From Labrys sp. WJW (GTDB lineage: Bacteria; Pseudomonadota; Alphaproteobacteria; Rhizobiales; Labraceae), in assembly GCF_001676615.1 (NCBI RefSeq), contig NZ_LYXZ01000049.1:1-50326 (forward strand): 50,326 nucleotides of DNA, in the 5' to 3' direction. The notes beneath the pieces are model-generated. The model worked only from the letters and a program-made list of their open reading frames with translations. It did no database searches and was not told the DNA's origin. This document shows, piece after piece, positions 32,507 to 45,312 of this stretch; position 1 is the stretch's first letter, and each line of letters starts with the position of its first letter. The position numbers and the translations under genes are program-made.

Positions 32507-33238
32507 ATGGCTGACGCGGCAGCGCCCGAAGACAGGCCGAAACTTGGGGTTGCAATGGCCGTCAGGAGAAGCTCGCGCACGCTATGGCGGCGCCTCGTCA
32601 TGGTTGCGATCGGGCTCGCTGCCCTGCCGGTGGTGCTCACCATCGTCTATACGGTGGTGCCGCCGATATCGCTGCCCATGCTGGGGCGCTATCTCACCGG
32701 CCAGGCCGTCGACAGGCGCTGGACGCCGATCGAGAATATCGCGCCGGTCGCCCGCTTTTCGGTGATGGCCTCCGAGGACGGCCAATTCTGCCGCCATTGG
32801 GGCGTCGATTTCGGTGCGATCGCCGATGTCCTGGAGCGCGGCGGTGAAAAGGGCCCTTCGCGCGGTGCCTCTACCATCGCCATGCAGACCGTGAAGAACC
32901 TCTATCTATGGCCGCTGCCGGCCTTTGCCCGCAAGCCGCTCGAGGTGCCGCTGGCAGTGTGGACCGACCTGGTCTGGTCGAAGAAGCGGGTATTGGAGGT
33001 CTATCTCAACGTGGCCGAATGGGGCGATGGCATCTACGGCATCGAAGCCGCGGCCCAGCATTATTTCAAGAAGCCGGCCTCCAGGCTCAATGCCCGCGAG
33101 GCGGCTCAACTCGCCGTGGTGCTGCCCAATCCGATCCGGCGCAGTGCCGGCTCGCCGACGCGGCGCCTGCGCAACCTGGCCGGCCTGATCGTCAATCGTG
33201 CCCGCAACTCGTCCGGCTATTTCGACTGTGTGAGATAG
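32507..33238 (+). CDS. mtgA: Monofunctional biosynthetic peptidoglycan transglycosylase
   Basis: A 243-residue GT51 glycosyltransferase. A transmembrane helix at about residues 25-48 (RLVMVAIGLAALPVVLTIVY) anchors it in the inner membrane. Catalytic motifs are FSVMASEDGQFCRHWGVDFG (catalytic Glu), GASTIAMQTVKNLYLW and KKRVLEVYLNVAEWGDGIYG. It polymerises lipid II glycan chains without a transpeptidase domain. The ATG at 32507 has AGGGG upstream; starts at 32471 and 32555 remain possible. It is followed by a repeat and rpmF. Confidence 0.93.
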   Translation: MADAAAPEDRPKLGVAMAVRRSSRTLWRRLVMVAIGLAALPVVLTIVYTVVPPISLPMLGRYLTGQAVDRRWTPIENIAPVARFSVMASEDGQFCRHWGVDFGAIADVLERGGEKGPSRGASTIAMQTVKNLYLWPLPAFARKPLEVPLAVWTDLVWSKKRVLEVYLNVAEWGDGIYGIEAAAQHYFKKPASRLNAREAAQLAVVLPNPIRRSAGSPTRRLRNLAGLIVNRARNSSGYFDCVR

Positions 33239-33265
33239 GCTATGGAGATTCGGGGGAGGGGGAAT

Positions 33266-33352
33266 GCCTGGGACGGCGGACGTCTCGTCCGCTCTTCCTT
33301 CCGGCATGCACTATGCTTCCAAGAGGCGGACGAGACGTCCGCGGTCCCAGGC
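33266..33352. repeat. Inverted repeat, family B
   Basis: Arms 33266-33296 and 33321-33352 are near-perfect reverse complements. The outer end GCCTGGGAC and inner CTCTT/AAGAG match the element at 25690-25775, but the core is CGGACG-TCT-CGTCCG. It lies between mtgA and rpmF. Confidence 0.9.
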
Positions 33353-33495
33353 GTGGCGTTTCCCGCGCGAAAGAATCTCGCTCCAGCCTCTTTCTTCCTG
33401 AGTTCTCTTCCTGTATAGGCTGCGCCTTCAATCGATTTTGTCATCGGCCTGTCGTGACTGTCACGGCATCCGCACGCCACGAAGAAGATACCCCA

Positions 33496-33681
33496 ATGGC
33501 TGTTCCGAAGCGAAAAACCTCCCGCATGAAGCGCGGCTTCCGCCGTTCCGCTGATGCCCTCAAGGCCCCGACCTATGTCGAGGACAAGGATTCGGGCGAA
33601 CTGCGCCGTCCGCACCATGTCGATCTGAAGACCGGCATGTATCGCGGCCGCCAGATCCTGACCCAGAAGTCCGACGCCTGA
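33496..33681 (+). CDS. rpmF: 50S ribosomal protein L32
   Basis: A 61-residue L32 of the alphaproteobacterial type without the zinc cysteines: MAVPKRKTSRMKRGFRRSAD, then TYVEDKDSGELRRPHHVDLK and the closing GMYRGRQIL. It belongs to the large ribosomal subunit near the peptidyl transferase centre. It is followed by a clear intrinsic terminator. The mtgA-rpmF order is common in this bacterial group. Confidence 0.97.
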   Translation: MAVPKRKTSRMKRGFRRSADALKAPTYVEDKDSGELRRPHHVDLKTGMYRGRQILTQKSDA

Positions 33682-34128
33682 GAGCCGGCGCGGTTCTCCG
33701 CGCGGCATCTCGTCCGGGCCGGCTGATTGCCGGCCCTTTTGTTTGTCTTGAGTACGGGCACCGGGGCGGGGCCCCGGAACTTTTCTTGCACTGAAACACG
33801 GGACGTAACGCGCAAGCGTGTGGTCGAATCCGACCTCCGATCCGGGATGGCGGAAGGCGTCCTCGCCGCTCTCATTCGAGAACCGTGACAAACGGGGCGG
33901 GTTCTGCCGGTGGATTGAGGTTTTTTCGCCGCGTTTTCGGTGTTTCCCTCATGTTGCGTCGGCCAAGCCTGTGTGTTAGGTGAGCGCTCGTGTTGCGGGG
34001 GCGGGACCTTGTCCTTCCTGCAACCGTGAGGAAATTCAACATATCCGCCAAGGGGTTGGGCGGTCGGGTGCGGGGAATCCCGGCTGGACTGCTGTTCTCC
34101 CGAAGTGGTTTCAGCAGAGAGACACGCG
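33682..34128. other. Gap between rpmF and the atp operon
   Basis: This 447-base region starts with the rpmF terminator. The rest holds no convincing gene and should contain the promoter and leader of the ATP synthase operon. I could not single out a -35/-10 pair with confidence. Confidence 0.6.
33716..33743 (+). terminator. Intrinsic terminator after rpmF
   Basis: The stem GGGCCGGC / GCCGGCCC closes over loop TGATT and is followed by TTTTGTTT, 35 bases after the rpmF stop. Confidence 0.9.
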
Positions 34129-34688
34129 GTGGCAGGGGAAGAACCGATCGTATCCGGCATGGCAAGCCGCTATGCCAATGCCTTGTTCGAGCTCGCCAGT
34201 GAGCAGAACGCCATCGATTCCGTTGCTGCCGATCTCGGCCGTTTCAATGGCCTCGTCGAGGAAAGCGCCGATCTCAAGCGCCTCGTCCGCAGCCCCGTCT
34301 TTTCCTCCGAAGAGCAGACCAAAGCCGTGACGGCCGTGCTCGAGCGCGCCGGTATCGGTGGTATTGCCGCCAATTTCATCAAGCTTGCCGCCCATAACCG
34401 CCGCCTCTTCGCGGTTGGCGACATGATCTCCGCCTTCACCGCGCTGGTCGCCAAGGCGCGCGGACAGGCGAGCGCCGAAGTCACGGCGGCCCAGCCGCTT
34501 TCCGACGACAATCTCAATATCCTCAAGGACTCGCTCAAGAGCGCGACCGGCAAGGATGTTACCCTCAACGTCAAGGTCGACCCGAGCCTGATCGGCGGTC
34601 TGATCGTCAAGATCGGCAGCCGTATGATCGACGCCTCGCTCAAGACCAAACTCCAATCGATCAAGATCGCCATGAAAGAGGTCGGCTG

Positions 34689-34689
<1 letters not shown>
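34129..34689 (+). CDS. atpH: ATP synthase F1 subunit delta
   Basis: A 186-residue OSCP/delta subunit linking F1 to the b-subunit stalk. Recognisable stretches are VSGMASRYANALFELASEQN, PVFSSEEQTKAV, LLAAHNRRLFAVGDMISAF-like NRRLFAVGDMISAFTAL, and the C-terminal DPSLIGGLIVKIGSRMIDAS. GTG at 34129 gives the usual length of the family (about 186 residues); a GTG at 34105 would add eight. Its stop overlaps the atpA start by one base. First gene of the F1 operon; the F0 genes are not in the window, as is normal in alphaproteobacteria. Confidence 0.94.
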
Positions 34690-36215
<1,526 letters not shown>

Positions 36216-36244
36216 TCCGCAAGCACTGATAGGAAGGCGAAGCG

Positions 36245-37120
36245 ATGGCATCGCTTAAGGACCTTAGAAACCGCATTGCCTCGGTGAAGGCGACGCAGAA
36301 GATCACCAAGGCCATGCAGATGGTCGCGGCCGCCAAGTTGCGCCGCGCCCAGACGGCGGCCGAGGCGGCGCGTCCCTATGCCGAGCGCATCGACGCCGTG
36401 CTGGCCAATCTGGCCGGCTCGATCGCCGATCCGCGCCAGGCCCCGCCGCTGCTGGCGGGCAATGGCAAGGACCAGACCCATCTCCTGGTGGTCTGCACCG
36501 GCGAGCGCGGCCTGTGCGGTGCCTTCAACACCGCGATCGCCCGTCTCGCCCGCGAACAGGCGACGGCGCTGCTCGGCCAGGGCAAGACGGTCAAGATCCT
36601 CTGTGTCGGCCGCAAGGGCTATGACGTGCTCAAGCGCCAGTTCGAGAAGCACATCATCGAGCTGGTCGACTTCCGCTCTGTTCGTCAGCTCGGCTTCGAG
36701 CATGCCGACCAGGTCGGTGTGAAGATCCGCAAGCTCTATGCCGAAGGCGCCTTTGACGTCTGCACGCTCTATTATTCGACCTTCAAGTCGGTGATTTCGC
36801 AGATCCCGACCGCCAAGCGCCTGATTCCGGCCGAAGTACCGGCTGTCCAGGAAGGTGCGCAGAAAGTTGCCTATGACTATGAGCCGGACGAAGGCGCCAT
36901 CCTCGCCGACCTCCTGCCGCGCAACATCTCGGTGCAGGTGCTGCGTGCGCTGCTCGAGAACAACGCCTCCTTCTACGGGGCGCAGATGAGCGCCATGGAC
37001 AACGCCACCCGCAATGCCGGCGAGATGATCAAGAAGCAGACGATCACCTACAACCGCACGCGCCAGGCGATGATTACCAAGGAACTGATCGAAATCATCT
37101 CGGGTGCGGAAGCACTCTGA
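36245..37120 (+). CDS. atpG: ATP synthase F1 subunit gamma
   Basis: A 291-residue central-shaft subunit. The N-terminal helix is MASLKDLRNRIASVKATQKI then TKAMQMVAAAKLRRAQ, and the C-terminal helix ends NKTRQAxITKELIEIISGAEAL-like (RTRQAMITKELIEIISGAEA). The two long helices rotate inside the alpha3beta3 ring. It lies 29 bases after atpA. Normally atpD follows immediately; here an Ohr-family gene intervenes. Confidence 0.98.
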   Translation: MASLKDLRNRIASVKATQKITKAMQMVAAAKLRRAQTAAEAARPYAERIDAVLANLAGSIADPRQAPPLLAGNGKDQTHLLVVCTGERGLCGAFNTAIARLAREQATALLGQGKTVKILCVGRKGYDVLKRQFEKHIIELVDFRSVRQLGFEHADQVGVKIRKLYAEGAFDVCTLYYSTFKSVISQIPTAKRLIPAEVPAVQEGAQKVAYDYEPDEGAILADLLPRNISVQVLRALLENNASFYGAQMSAMDNATRNAGEMIKKQTITYNRTRQAMITKELIEIISGAEAL

Positions 37121-37159
37121 GACGGTAACGATCGGTAAACGGGAACAAGGAGATTCGTG

Positions 37160-37564
37160 ATGTCTTATACGACTTCTGCCTCGACCAAGGGTGGCCGTGA
37201 AGGCCGCGCGATTCTCGACAATGGCGGGCTGGCGCTCGCCATGGCGTTCCCCAAGGAGCTGGGCGGCAATGGCGAAGGCCACAACCCCGAGCAGCTCTTC
37301 GCATTGGGCTATTCGGCCTGCTACGGCCAGGCGATCGTGGCCCTCGGCCGCAAGCATGGCATCGACGGCAACACCGCCAAGATCACCTGCCAGGTCACCC
37401 TCAGCAAGGACGATGTCAGCTTCGCCCTCGCGGTGGAGCTGAAGGTGCATGTTCCCGGTGCCGATCCCGCCGCCGTCAAGGCGCTGGTCGAAGACGCCCA
37501 CCAGATCTGCCCCTATTCCCGCGCGACCCGTAACAACGTCCCGGTTACGTTGACCGTCGTCTGA
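37160..37564 (+). CDS. Ohr/OsmC family peroxidase inside the atp operon
   Basis: A 134-residue OsmC-fold protein of the Ohr subgroup. The peroxidatic cysteine is in LFALGYSACYGQA at about residue 55, and the second cysteine in HQICPYSRATRNNV at about residue 117; Ohr proteins use this pair to reduce organic hydroperoxides with a dihydrolipoyl-type donor. The ATG at 37160 follows AAGGAG at 8 bases; a GTG one codon earlier is also in frame. It lies 39 bases after atpG and 37 bases before atpD on the same strand with no terminator, so it should be transcribed with the ATP synthase genes. That location is unusual. Confidence 0.92.
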   Translation: MSYTTSASTKGGREGRAILDNGGLALAMAFPKELGGNGEGHNPEQLFALGYSACYGQAIVALGRKHGIDGNTAKITCQVTLSKDDVSFALAVELKVHVPGADPAAVKALVEDAHQICPYSRATRNNVPVTLTVV

Positions 37565-37601
37565 CCCGTTTCAAGTATAGAAGAGACTTTTGGAGAACCC
37601 C

Positions 37602-39032
<1,431 letters not shown>

Positions 39033-39089
39033 CACCGCTAACGGGGGCGCCGCCAGGCGCCTCCCTTCTGGAAATCAAGGACCGCATCG

Positions 39090-39491
39090 ATGGCCAGCTT
39101 CCAATTCGAACTCGTCACGCCTGAGAAGCTGCTGTTCTCCGGCCCTGTCGAATCCGTCGTCGTGCCGGGCAGCGAAGGCGATTTCGAGGTGCTGTCCCAG
39201 CACGCTCCGGTGATGTCGACCATCCGGCCCGGCATCATCGTGGTCAAGGAAACCGTCGGCGGCTCTTCCCGTCACCTGTTCGTTCGGGGGGGCTTTGCGG
39301 ACGTCAATCCGCAGGGGCTCACCATCCTGGCCGAGCAGGCTGTTCCGATCGAGGAAATGACCCCCGACAAGCTGAGCCAGGAAATCGCGGCCGCCGAGGC
39401 TGCGGTCCAGGCCGCCGTCGACGATGCCGCCAAGGCCCTGGCCGACCTCAAGCTCGGCCAGATCAAGGAATTGCAGAAGGCCCTGAGCTGA
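39090..39491 (+). CDS. atpC: ATP synthase F1 subunit epsilon
   Basis: A 133-residue subunit: the beta-sandwich (MASFQFELVTPEKLLFSGPV, GDFEVLSQHAPVMSTIRPGI, FVRGGFADVNPQGLTILAEQ) is followed by an Ala-rich C-terminal helix pair (about residues 90-133). It regulates ATP hydrolysis. Last gene of the operon, followed by a strong intrinsic terminator. Confidence 0.97.
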   Translation: MASFQFELVTPEKLLFSGPVESVVVPGSEGDFEVLSQHAPVMSTIRPGIIVVKETVGGSSRHLFVRGGFADVNPQGLTILAEQAVPIEEMTPDKLSQEIAAAEAAVQAAVDDAAKALADLKLGQIKELQKALS

Positions 39492-39517
39492 GTTCGCTCA
39501 CCAATTCTTCAAATCGG

Positions 39518-39547
39518 AAAAGCGCGCTTCGGCGCGCTTTTTGTTTT
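39518..39547 (+). terminator. Intrinsic terminator of the atp operon
   Basis: Stem AAAAGCGCGC / GCGCGCTTTT with a TTCG tetraloop, followed by TTGTTTTT, 27 bases after the atpC stop. Confidence 0.93.
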
Positions 39548-39655
39548 TGCGAAGGCTGCCGGCCATGGTCGGCGCATGAAGGCCTGGCGGGAGGGACGCG
39601 CCCGTGCAGGGGGGGCGCGGCATGCCGGCATGGAGCGGCAGTCCGGCCGCTTCAT

Positions 39656-39868
39656 TCAACCGTTCAGCTGGATCGTGGTCAGCAGGGCCTTGGCGACTTC
39701 GGTCGTGACGCGGCGCTTGTAGCGTTCATGCACCACCTGCCCGTTATGGAAGACCTTGTGCTCGACATAGACCATATGGCCGTCCCAGCGCAGGACATTA
39801 TCTGTTTCTGTCGTCTCGATGACATTAAGCCCTGGTACGAGCTGGCCGTCGGTCGACTTGTCGCGCAT
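39656..39868 (-). CDS. Hypothetical 70-residue protein
   Basis: A small soluble protein, MRDKSTDGQLVPGLNVIETT followed by a central DNVLRWDGHMVYVEHKVFHN and a C-terminal RYKRRVTTEVAKALLTTI helix. The ATG at 39868 has a clear GGGAGGA site about 9 bases upstream, which supports it as a real gene. I do not recognise the family. It is convergent with atpC and is preceded by a family A repeat. Confidence 0.65.
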   Translation of the reverse strand: MRDKSTDGQLVPGLNVIETTETDNVLRWDGHMVYVEHKVFHNGQVVHERYKRRVTTEVAKALLTTIQLNG

Positions 39869-39896
39869 CCGGTTGTTCCTCCCGTCTGATTCCTGA

Positions 39897-40013
39897 AGCA
39901 AAGCGCGTTCATGTCTGAACGCTTGTCTGCTCCAACTCCTTATTTTCAAGCCAATCCAAAGGATTGGCCAGAGCGCCTCCGCGATTTCCGGTGATTCCGC
40001 AAATCGCAAAAGC
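39897..40013. repeat. Interspersed palindromic element, family A (diverged)
   Basis: It contains AGCAAAGCGCGTTCATGTCT, GCTCCAACTCCTTATTTTC and CGCAAATCGCAAAAGC words shared with the other family A elements. It lies upstream of the 70-residue hypothetical gene, between it and betI. Confidence 0.6.
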
Positions 40014-40137
40014 CTTGGCTCGTCGCCAGCCAGCATGCCCGACTTCGCAAGAAAATGGAAAGGGGATCGTCACGCCGATTTCCAGTTCCGATCGCCATGA
40101 AGAATCAGCGCCGGGACGGCGATCCGCTCTTGACTGA

Positions 40138-40149
40138 TTGAACGTTCAA
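40138..40149. promoter_or_regulatory. Candidate BetI operator
   Basis: The palindrome TTGAACGTTCAA lies 16-27 bases before the betI start, in the position expected for an autoregulatory TetR-type operator. Choline would release BetI. Confidence 0.6.
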
Positions 40150-40164
40150 AATATTGTATTGGCC

Positions 40165-40797
40165 ATGGCCGCTCAGCTCACCTCGTCCAATCAACGTCCG
40201 ATCCGTCTGCGTCGAGTCGACGCCGGCGATGTGCGGCGTCGCCAGCTGATCGAGGCGACCATCGAGGCGATCGGCGAAGTCGGCTTCAATGCCACGACGA
40301 TTGCTGAGATTGCCCGGCGTGCCGACGTCTCCACCGGCCTGGTCTCCTTCTATTTCGGGGACAAGGACGGGCTGCTGGAAGCCACGCTGCGCCATCTCGC
40401 CCGGCAGTTGTCGCGGGGGGCAGCCGCACGCCTGCGCGACGCCACGACGCCGCGGGCCCGTGTCCAGGCGGTGATCGAGACCATGCTCGGCGTCAGCCAG
40501 TTCGAACGGCGCATCGGCACGGTCTGGCTGGCTTTCTGGGGGCAGGTGCCGCATTCGCCGCGCTTTGCCCGGGTGCAGCGGGCCTATCATCGCCGCATCG
40601 CGGGCAATCTTGCCCATGCGCTGCTCCCGGTGCTCAGGCCGGAACCGGCGCGGGCGCTGGCCGAGACCATCGCGGCGATGATCGACGGGCTGTGGCTGCG
40701 CGCCACCCTGGCCAATGATCCGGATGGCCGCATGGCCAGGAGCGTGGCAACCGGCTTCGTCGACAGCCAGTTCATGCTGCTCGGCCTCGGTCGTTGA
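40165..40797 (+). CDS. betI: Transcriptional repressor BetI (TetR family)
   Basis: A 210-residue TetR-family regulator. HTH: RRRQLIEATIEAIGEVGFNA then TTIAEIARRADVSTGLVSFY, with FGDKDGLLEATLRHLARQL typical of BetI. The C-terminal ligand domain includes MLGVSQFERRIGTVWLAFWG and AETIAAMIDGLWLRA. It represses choline-betaine genes in the absence of choline. The ATG at 40165 is chosen; a TTG at 40138 would place the palindrome within the gene. betB and betA follow. Confidence 0.93.
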   Translation: MAAQLTSSNQRPIRLRRVDAGDVRRRQLIEATIEAIGEVGFNATTIAEIARRADVSTGLVSFYFGDKDGLLEATLRHLARQLSRGAAARLRDATTPRARVQAVIETMLGVSQFERRIGTVWLAFWGQVPHSPRFARVQRAYHRRIAGNLAHALLPVLRPEPARALAETIAAMIDGLWLRATLANDPDGRMARSVATGFVDSQFMLLGLGR

Positions 40798-40948
40798 AAT
40801 CTTGCGTTGAAGCCCGGCGCTGACATTTGGCGCTGGGGCCTTTGCCGGACACCAGGGCGCCGGCTCGCATTTGGAAGTTGAGTTCTTATCGAAAAACGGA
40901 AAACGGTCCCGATAAAGCGGCGGCCCTTCCAGGCGGGGAGTTTGAAGA

Positions 40949-42412
<1,464 letters not shown>

Positions 42413-42416
42413 GCTC

Positions 42417-42530
42417 TGGGAACGCGGACGTCACAGCGACATGCCGGCATGTCCCGGCGTCCGCACCTGGAAACGCGACGATTGCAGGATGGGACGAGCG
42501 GACGAGACGTCCGCGCACCCCGGGATTGAA
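42417..42530. repeat. Repeat cluster between betB and betA, family B-like
   Basis: It contains the perfect palindrome GACATGCCGGCATGTC at 42438-42453 and the hairpin GCGGAC-GAGAC-GTCCGC at 42498-42514, with flanking GGGAACGCGG and CCGCACCTGG words. The second core is the same as in the 33266-33352 element. It occupies nearly all of the intergenic space inside the operon. Confidence 0.75.
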
Positions 42531-42532
42531 CC

Positions 42533-44191
42533 ATGACTGAGACATTCGACTATGTGATCGTGGGCGCCGGCTCGGCAGGCTGCGTGATGGCCAGCCGGCT
42601 GACGGAGGATGGTACGAATCGCGTCAAGCTGCTGGAATTCGGTGGCAGCGACGGCTCGGTGTTCATCCAGATGCCGAGCGCGCTCTCCATCCCGATGAAC
42701 TCGCCGCGCTATGACTGGCGCTACCATGCCGAGCCGGAACCGGCTCTGGGGGGACGCAGCCTGCACACGCCGCGCGGCAAGGTGCTGGGCGGCTCGTCCT
42801 CGATCAACGGCATGGTCTATATCCGCGGCAATGCCCTGGACTACGACGCCTGGCAGGAAGCGGGCGCGCGCGGGTGGAACTATGCCGGCGTGCTGCCCTA
42901 TTTCCGCCGGGCGGAAGGACGCGAGGAGGGCGGCGACGAATATCGCGGCGCCGACGGTCCGCTCAAGACCTCCTATGGCAAGCTCGCCAACCCGCTCTAC
43001 CAGGCCTTCATCGATGCAGCCGTCGAAGCCGGCTATCCCGCTACCGGTGATGTGAACGGCTATCAGCAGGAGGGTTTCGGCCGCATGGACATGACGGTCC
43101 ATAAGGGTCGGCGCTGGTCCACCGCGAATGCCTATCTCAAGCCGGCGATGAAACGGGCCAATCTCTCGGTGGAGACGCATGCGCTGGCAAGCCGCATCCT
43201 GTTCGAGGGCAGAAAGGCGGTCGGCGTCGAATATTGGCAGGGCTCCGTGCTCAAGCGCGTGATGGCGCGGCGTGAGGTGATCCTGGCCGCCGGGCCGATC
43301 AACGATCCCCAGCTTCTGAAGGTTTCGGGCGTGGGGCCGCAGGCCGAACTCAAGGGCCAGGGCATCGACGTCGTGCATGACCTGCCGGGCGTTGGCGAGA
43401 ATCTGCAGGACCATCTCGAATTTTATTTCCAGATGGCGAGCACGCAGCCGATCACCCTCTACTCCGTCACCAACCCGATCGCCAAGGGCATGGTCGGCGT
43501 GCAATGGCTGCTGCGCAAGGACGGCCTCGGCGCCACCAACCATTTCGAGAGCTGCGGCTTCATCCGTTCGCGCGCCGGCATTCCCTATCCCGACATCCAG
43601 TATCATTTCCTGCCGATGGCGGTGAGCTACAACGGCAATTCGCTTGCCTCCGAGCATGGTTTCCAGGCCCATGTCGGGCCGATGCGCTCCAAGAGCCGTG
43701 GCCATATCCGCCTGAAATCGCGCGACGTGCGCGAGGCGCCGCTGATCCGCTTCAACTATATGAGCCATCCCGACGACTGGACGGAGATGCGGGCCTGCGT
43801 CCGGCTGACCCGCGAAATCTTCCAGCAGAAGGCCTTCGAACCCTATCGCGGCCGCGAGATCTCGCCCGGTGCCGACGTCACCTCGGACGAGGCGATCGAC
43901 GCCTTCATCGCCCAGCATGTCGAGAGCGCCTTCCACCCCTCCGGTACCTGCAAGATGGGTGATCCGGCCGACCCGATGACGGTGGTGGATTTCGAGACCC
44001 GCGTGGTGGGCCTGGAGAATCTGCGCATCGCGGATTCCTCGATCATCCCTCTGATCACCAACGGCAACCTCAACGCGCCCTCGATCATGATCGGCGAGAA
44101 GGCATCCGACCACATCCTCGGCAAGCCGCTGCTACCGCCCTCCAATGCACCGGTCTATCAGGCAAAGGATTGGGAGACGAAGCAGCGATAG
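42533..44191 (+). CDS. betA: Choline dehydrogenase (GMC oxidoreductase)
   Basis: A 552-residue FAD-dependent GMC oxidoreductase. The FAD motif is VIVGAGSAGCVMASRLTED (residues about 7-26), the GMC signature is GKVLGGSSSINGMVYIRGNA (about 83-102), and the catalytic His lies in FHPSGTCKMG (about 467). LENLRIADSSIIPLITNGNL is also characteristic. It oxidises choline to betaine aldehyde at the membrane. It is the last gene of betI-betB-betA; betC (choline sulfatase), often present in rhizobia, is absent here. Confidence 0.95.
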   Translation: MTETFDYVIVGAGSAGCVMASRLTEDGTNRVKLLEFGGSDGSVFIQMPSALSIPMNSPRYDWRYHAEPEPALGGRSLHTPRGKVLGGSSSINGMVYIRGNALDYDAWQEAGARGWNYAGVLPYFRRAEGREEGGDEYRGADGPLKTSYGKLANPLYQAFIDAAVEAGYPATGDVNGYQQEGFGRMDMTVHKGRRWSTANAYLKPAMKRANLSVETHALASRILFEGRKAVGVEYWQGSVLKRVMARREVILAAGPINDPQLLKVSGVGPQAELKGQGIDVVHDLPGVGENLQDHLEFYFQMASTQPITLYSVTNPIAKGMVGVQWLLRKDGLGATNHFESCGFIRSRAGIPYPDIQYHFLPMAVSYNGNSLASEHGFQAHVGPMRSKSRGHIRLKSRDVREAPLIRFNYMSHPDDWTEMRACVRLTREIFQQKAFEPYRGREISPGADVTSDEAIDAFIAQHVESAFHPSGTCKMGDPADPMTVVDFETRVVGLENLRIADSSIIPLITNGNLNAPSIMIGEKASDHILGKPLLPPSNAPVYQAKDWETKQR

Positions 44192-44247
44192 TTGCAGCCG
44201 CACATGTAAGCCACTGCAGATGGCGGAAAAGTCGTCAGACATGGCAG

Positions 44248-44275
44248 GTCGGGCTGGCCTGAAGGCCAGCCCGAC
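44248..44275. repeat. Perfect 13-bp hairpin between betA and the Tim44-like gene
   Basis: GTCGGGCTGGCCT and AGGCCAGCCCGAC pair fully over a 2-base GA loop. It lies between convergent genes and resembles the core hairpins of family B. No T-run follows in either direction. Confidence 0.75.
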
Positions 44276-44289
44276 GAGTGTTCAAACCG

Positions 44290-45312
44290 TCACGCTTCCT
44301 GGATCGCCGAGAGCTTCCAGTCTTCGCCGCGGCGGCGCACGAAGGTCCAGATCTCCGTCGTTTCGCTCGGCTCGTCCTTGCCTTCGACGATCGCGCCCGT
44401 GGTGCGGTCCCTGAGGACGTCGACCGACTGGTAGCGGAAGGCGGCGCTGGCATAGTCCTCATCGCCCTCCCGCCAGGCTTCGGCAATGTCGGCCTGGAGC
44501 AGGCGTGTGTCGCGCACATCGTTGCGGACGCCGCGCTTGGCGTTGTCGGCCAGCTCCTCGGAGAAGTAGGATACGATTTCCGGCGTCGTCAGGCGGCGCA
44601 GGGCGGCGTGATCCTCCTTGGCGAAGGCATCCTGGACCTCGGTCAGCCGGTGCTCGAAGGTGTCGAGATCGGCCTGCGTGGTCTCCAGCGCCTCGCCACG
44701 GGCAGGGCTGGCGGCCGCCGGGGATGACAGGCCGAAGAAACCGGTGCGGCCGCTCGTGGTCGGCTGCGCGTCGCGGTTGAAGCCCTGATTGCCCAAGCCC
44801 TGATTGCCAAAGCCCTGGTTGCCAAAGTCGAAGCCGCGCGACATTTGCGGCCCGCCTGCCGTCGCAGTCGAGGGCGTGCGGCGCGAACGCCACCAGGAGA
44901 TCGCGAAGAAGGCGATCACGGCGATCAGGGCCGCCTGCAGCAGGAAGCCGAGCATGCCGGCGAGGCCGCCGAAGCCATAGCCCAGCAGCGCGCCGATCAG
45001 GCCGCCGACCAAAAGGCCGCGCATCAGGCCGCCGGCGCCGCCGAACAGGCCGGGCCGCTGCTGCGCGGCGCCTTGCGCCAGCGGCGAAGCGGGCTGGGTC
45101 GCGCTCGGGCCGGGATTGGGCGTCATCGAACGCTGCACCGGCGCGGCCTGGTCCGGCGCGGTACGAGTGGCCGGCACGGAATCATAGGTACGCGCCCCGC
45201 GGCTGCCGATGCTGCCGCCGCGGCGGGCTTCGGACAGATCCACCGCCGCCAGCGTAAACGCCAGGGAGAGGGCGGTGACCAGGGAAAAGAGACGAGTCTT
45301 GCTGAAGCGCAT
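44290..45312 (-). CDS. Tim44-like domain protein, exported
   Basis: A 340-residue protein with an N-terminal signal sequence (about residues 1-29, ending SEARRGG), a proline/alanine/glutamine-rich linker, and two adjacent hydrophobic glycine-rich helices at about residues 95-140 (GGLMRGLLVGGLIGALLGYG). A FGNQG repeat precedes the C-terminal Tim44-like domain (about 205-340: LDTFEHRLTEVQDAFAKEDH, EIVSYFSEELADNAKRG). The role of bacterial Tim44-like proteins is unclear; membrane or envelope association is likely. Confidence 0.9.
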   Translation of the reverse strand: MRFSKTRLFSLVTALSLAFTLAAVDLSEARRGGSIGSRGARTYDSVPATRTAPDQAAPVQRSMTPNPGPSATQPASPLAQGAAQQRPGLFGGAGGLMRGLLVGGLIGALLGYGFGGLAGMLGFLLQAALIAVIAFFAISWWRSRRTPSTATAGGPQMSRGFDFGNQGFGNQGLGNQGFNRDAQPTTSGRTGFFGLSSPAAASPARGEALETTQADLDTFEHRLTEVQDAFAKEDHAALRRLTTPEIVSYFSEELADNAKRGVRNDVRDTRLLQADIAEAWREGDEDYASAAFRYQSVDVLRDRTTGAIVEGKDEPSETTEIWTFVRRRGEDWKLSAIQEA

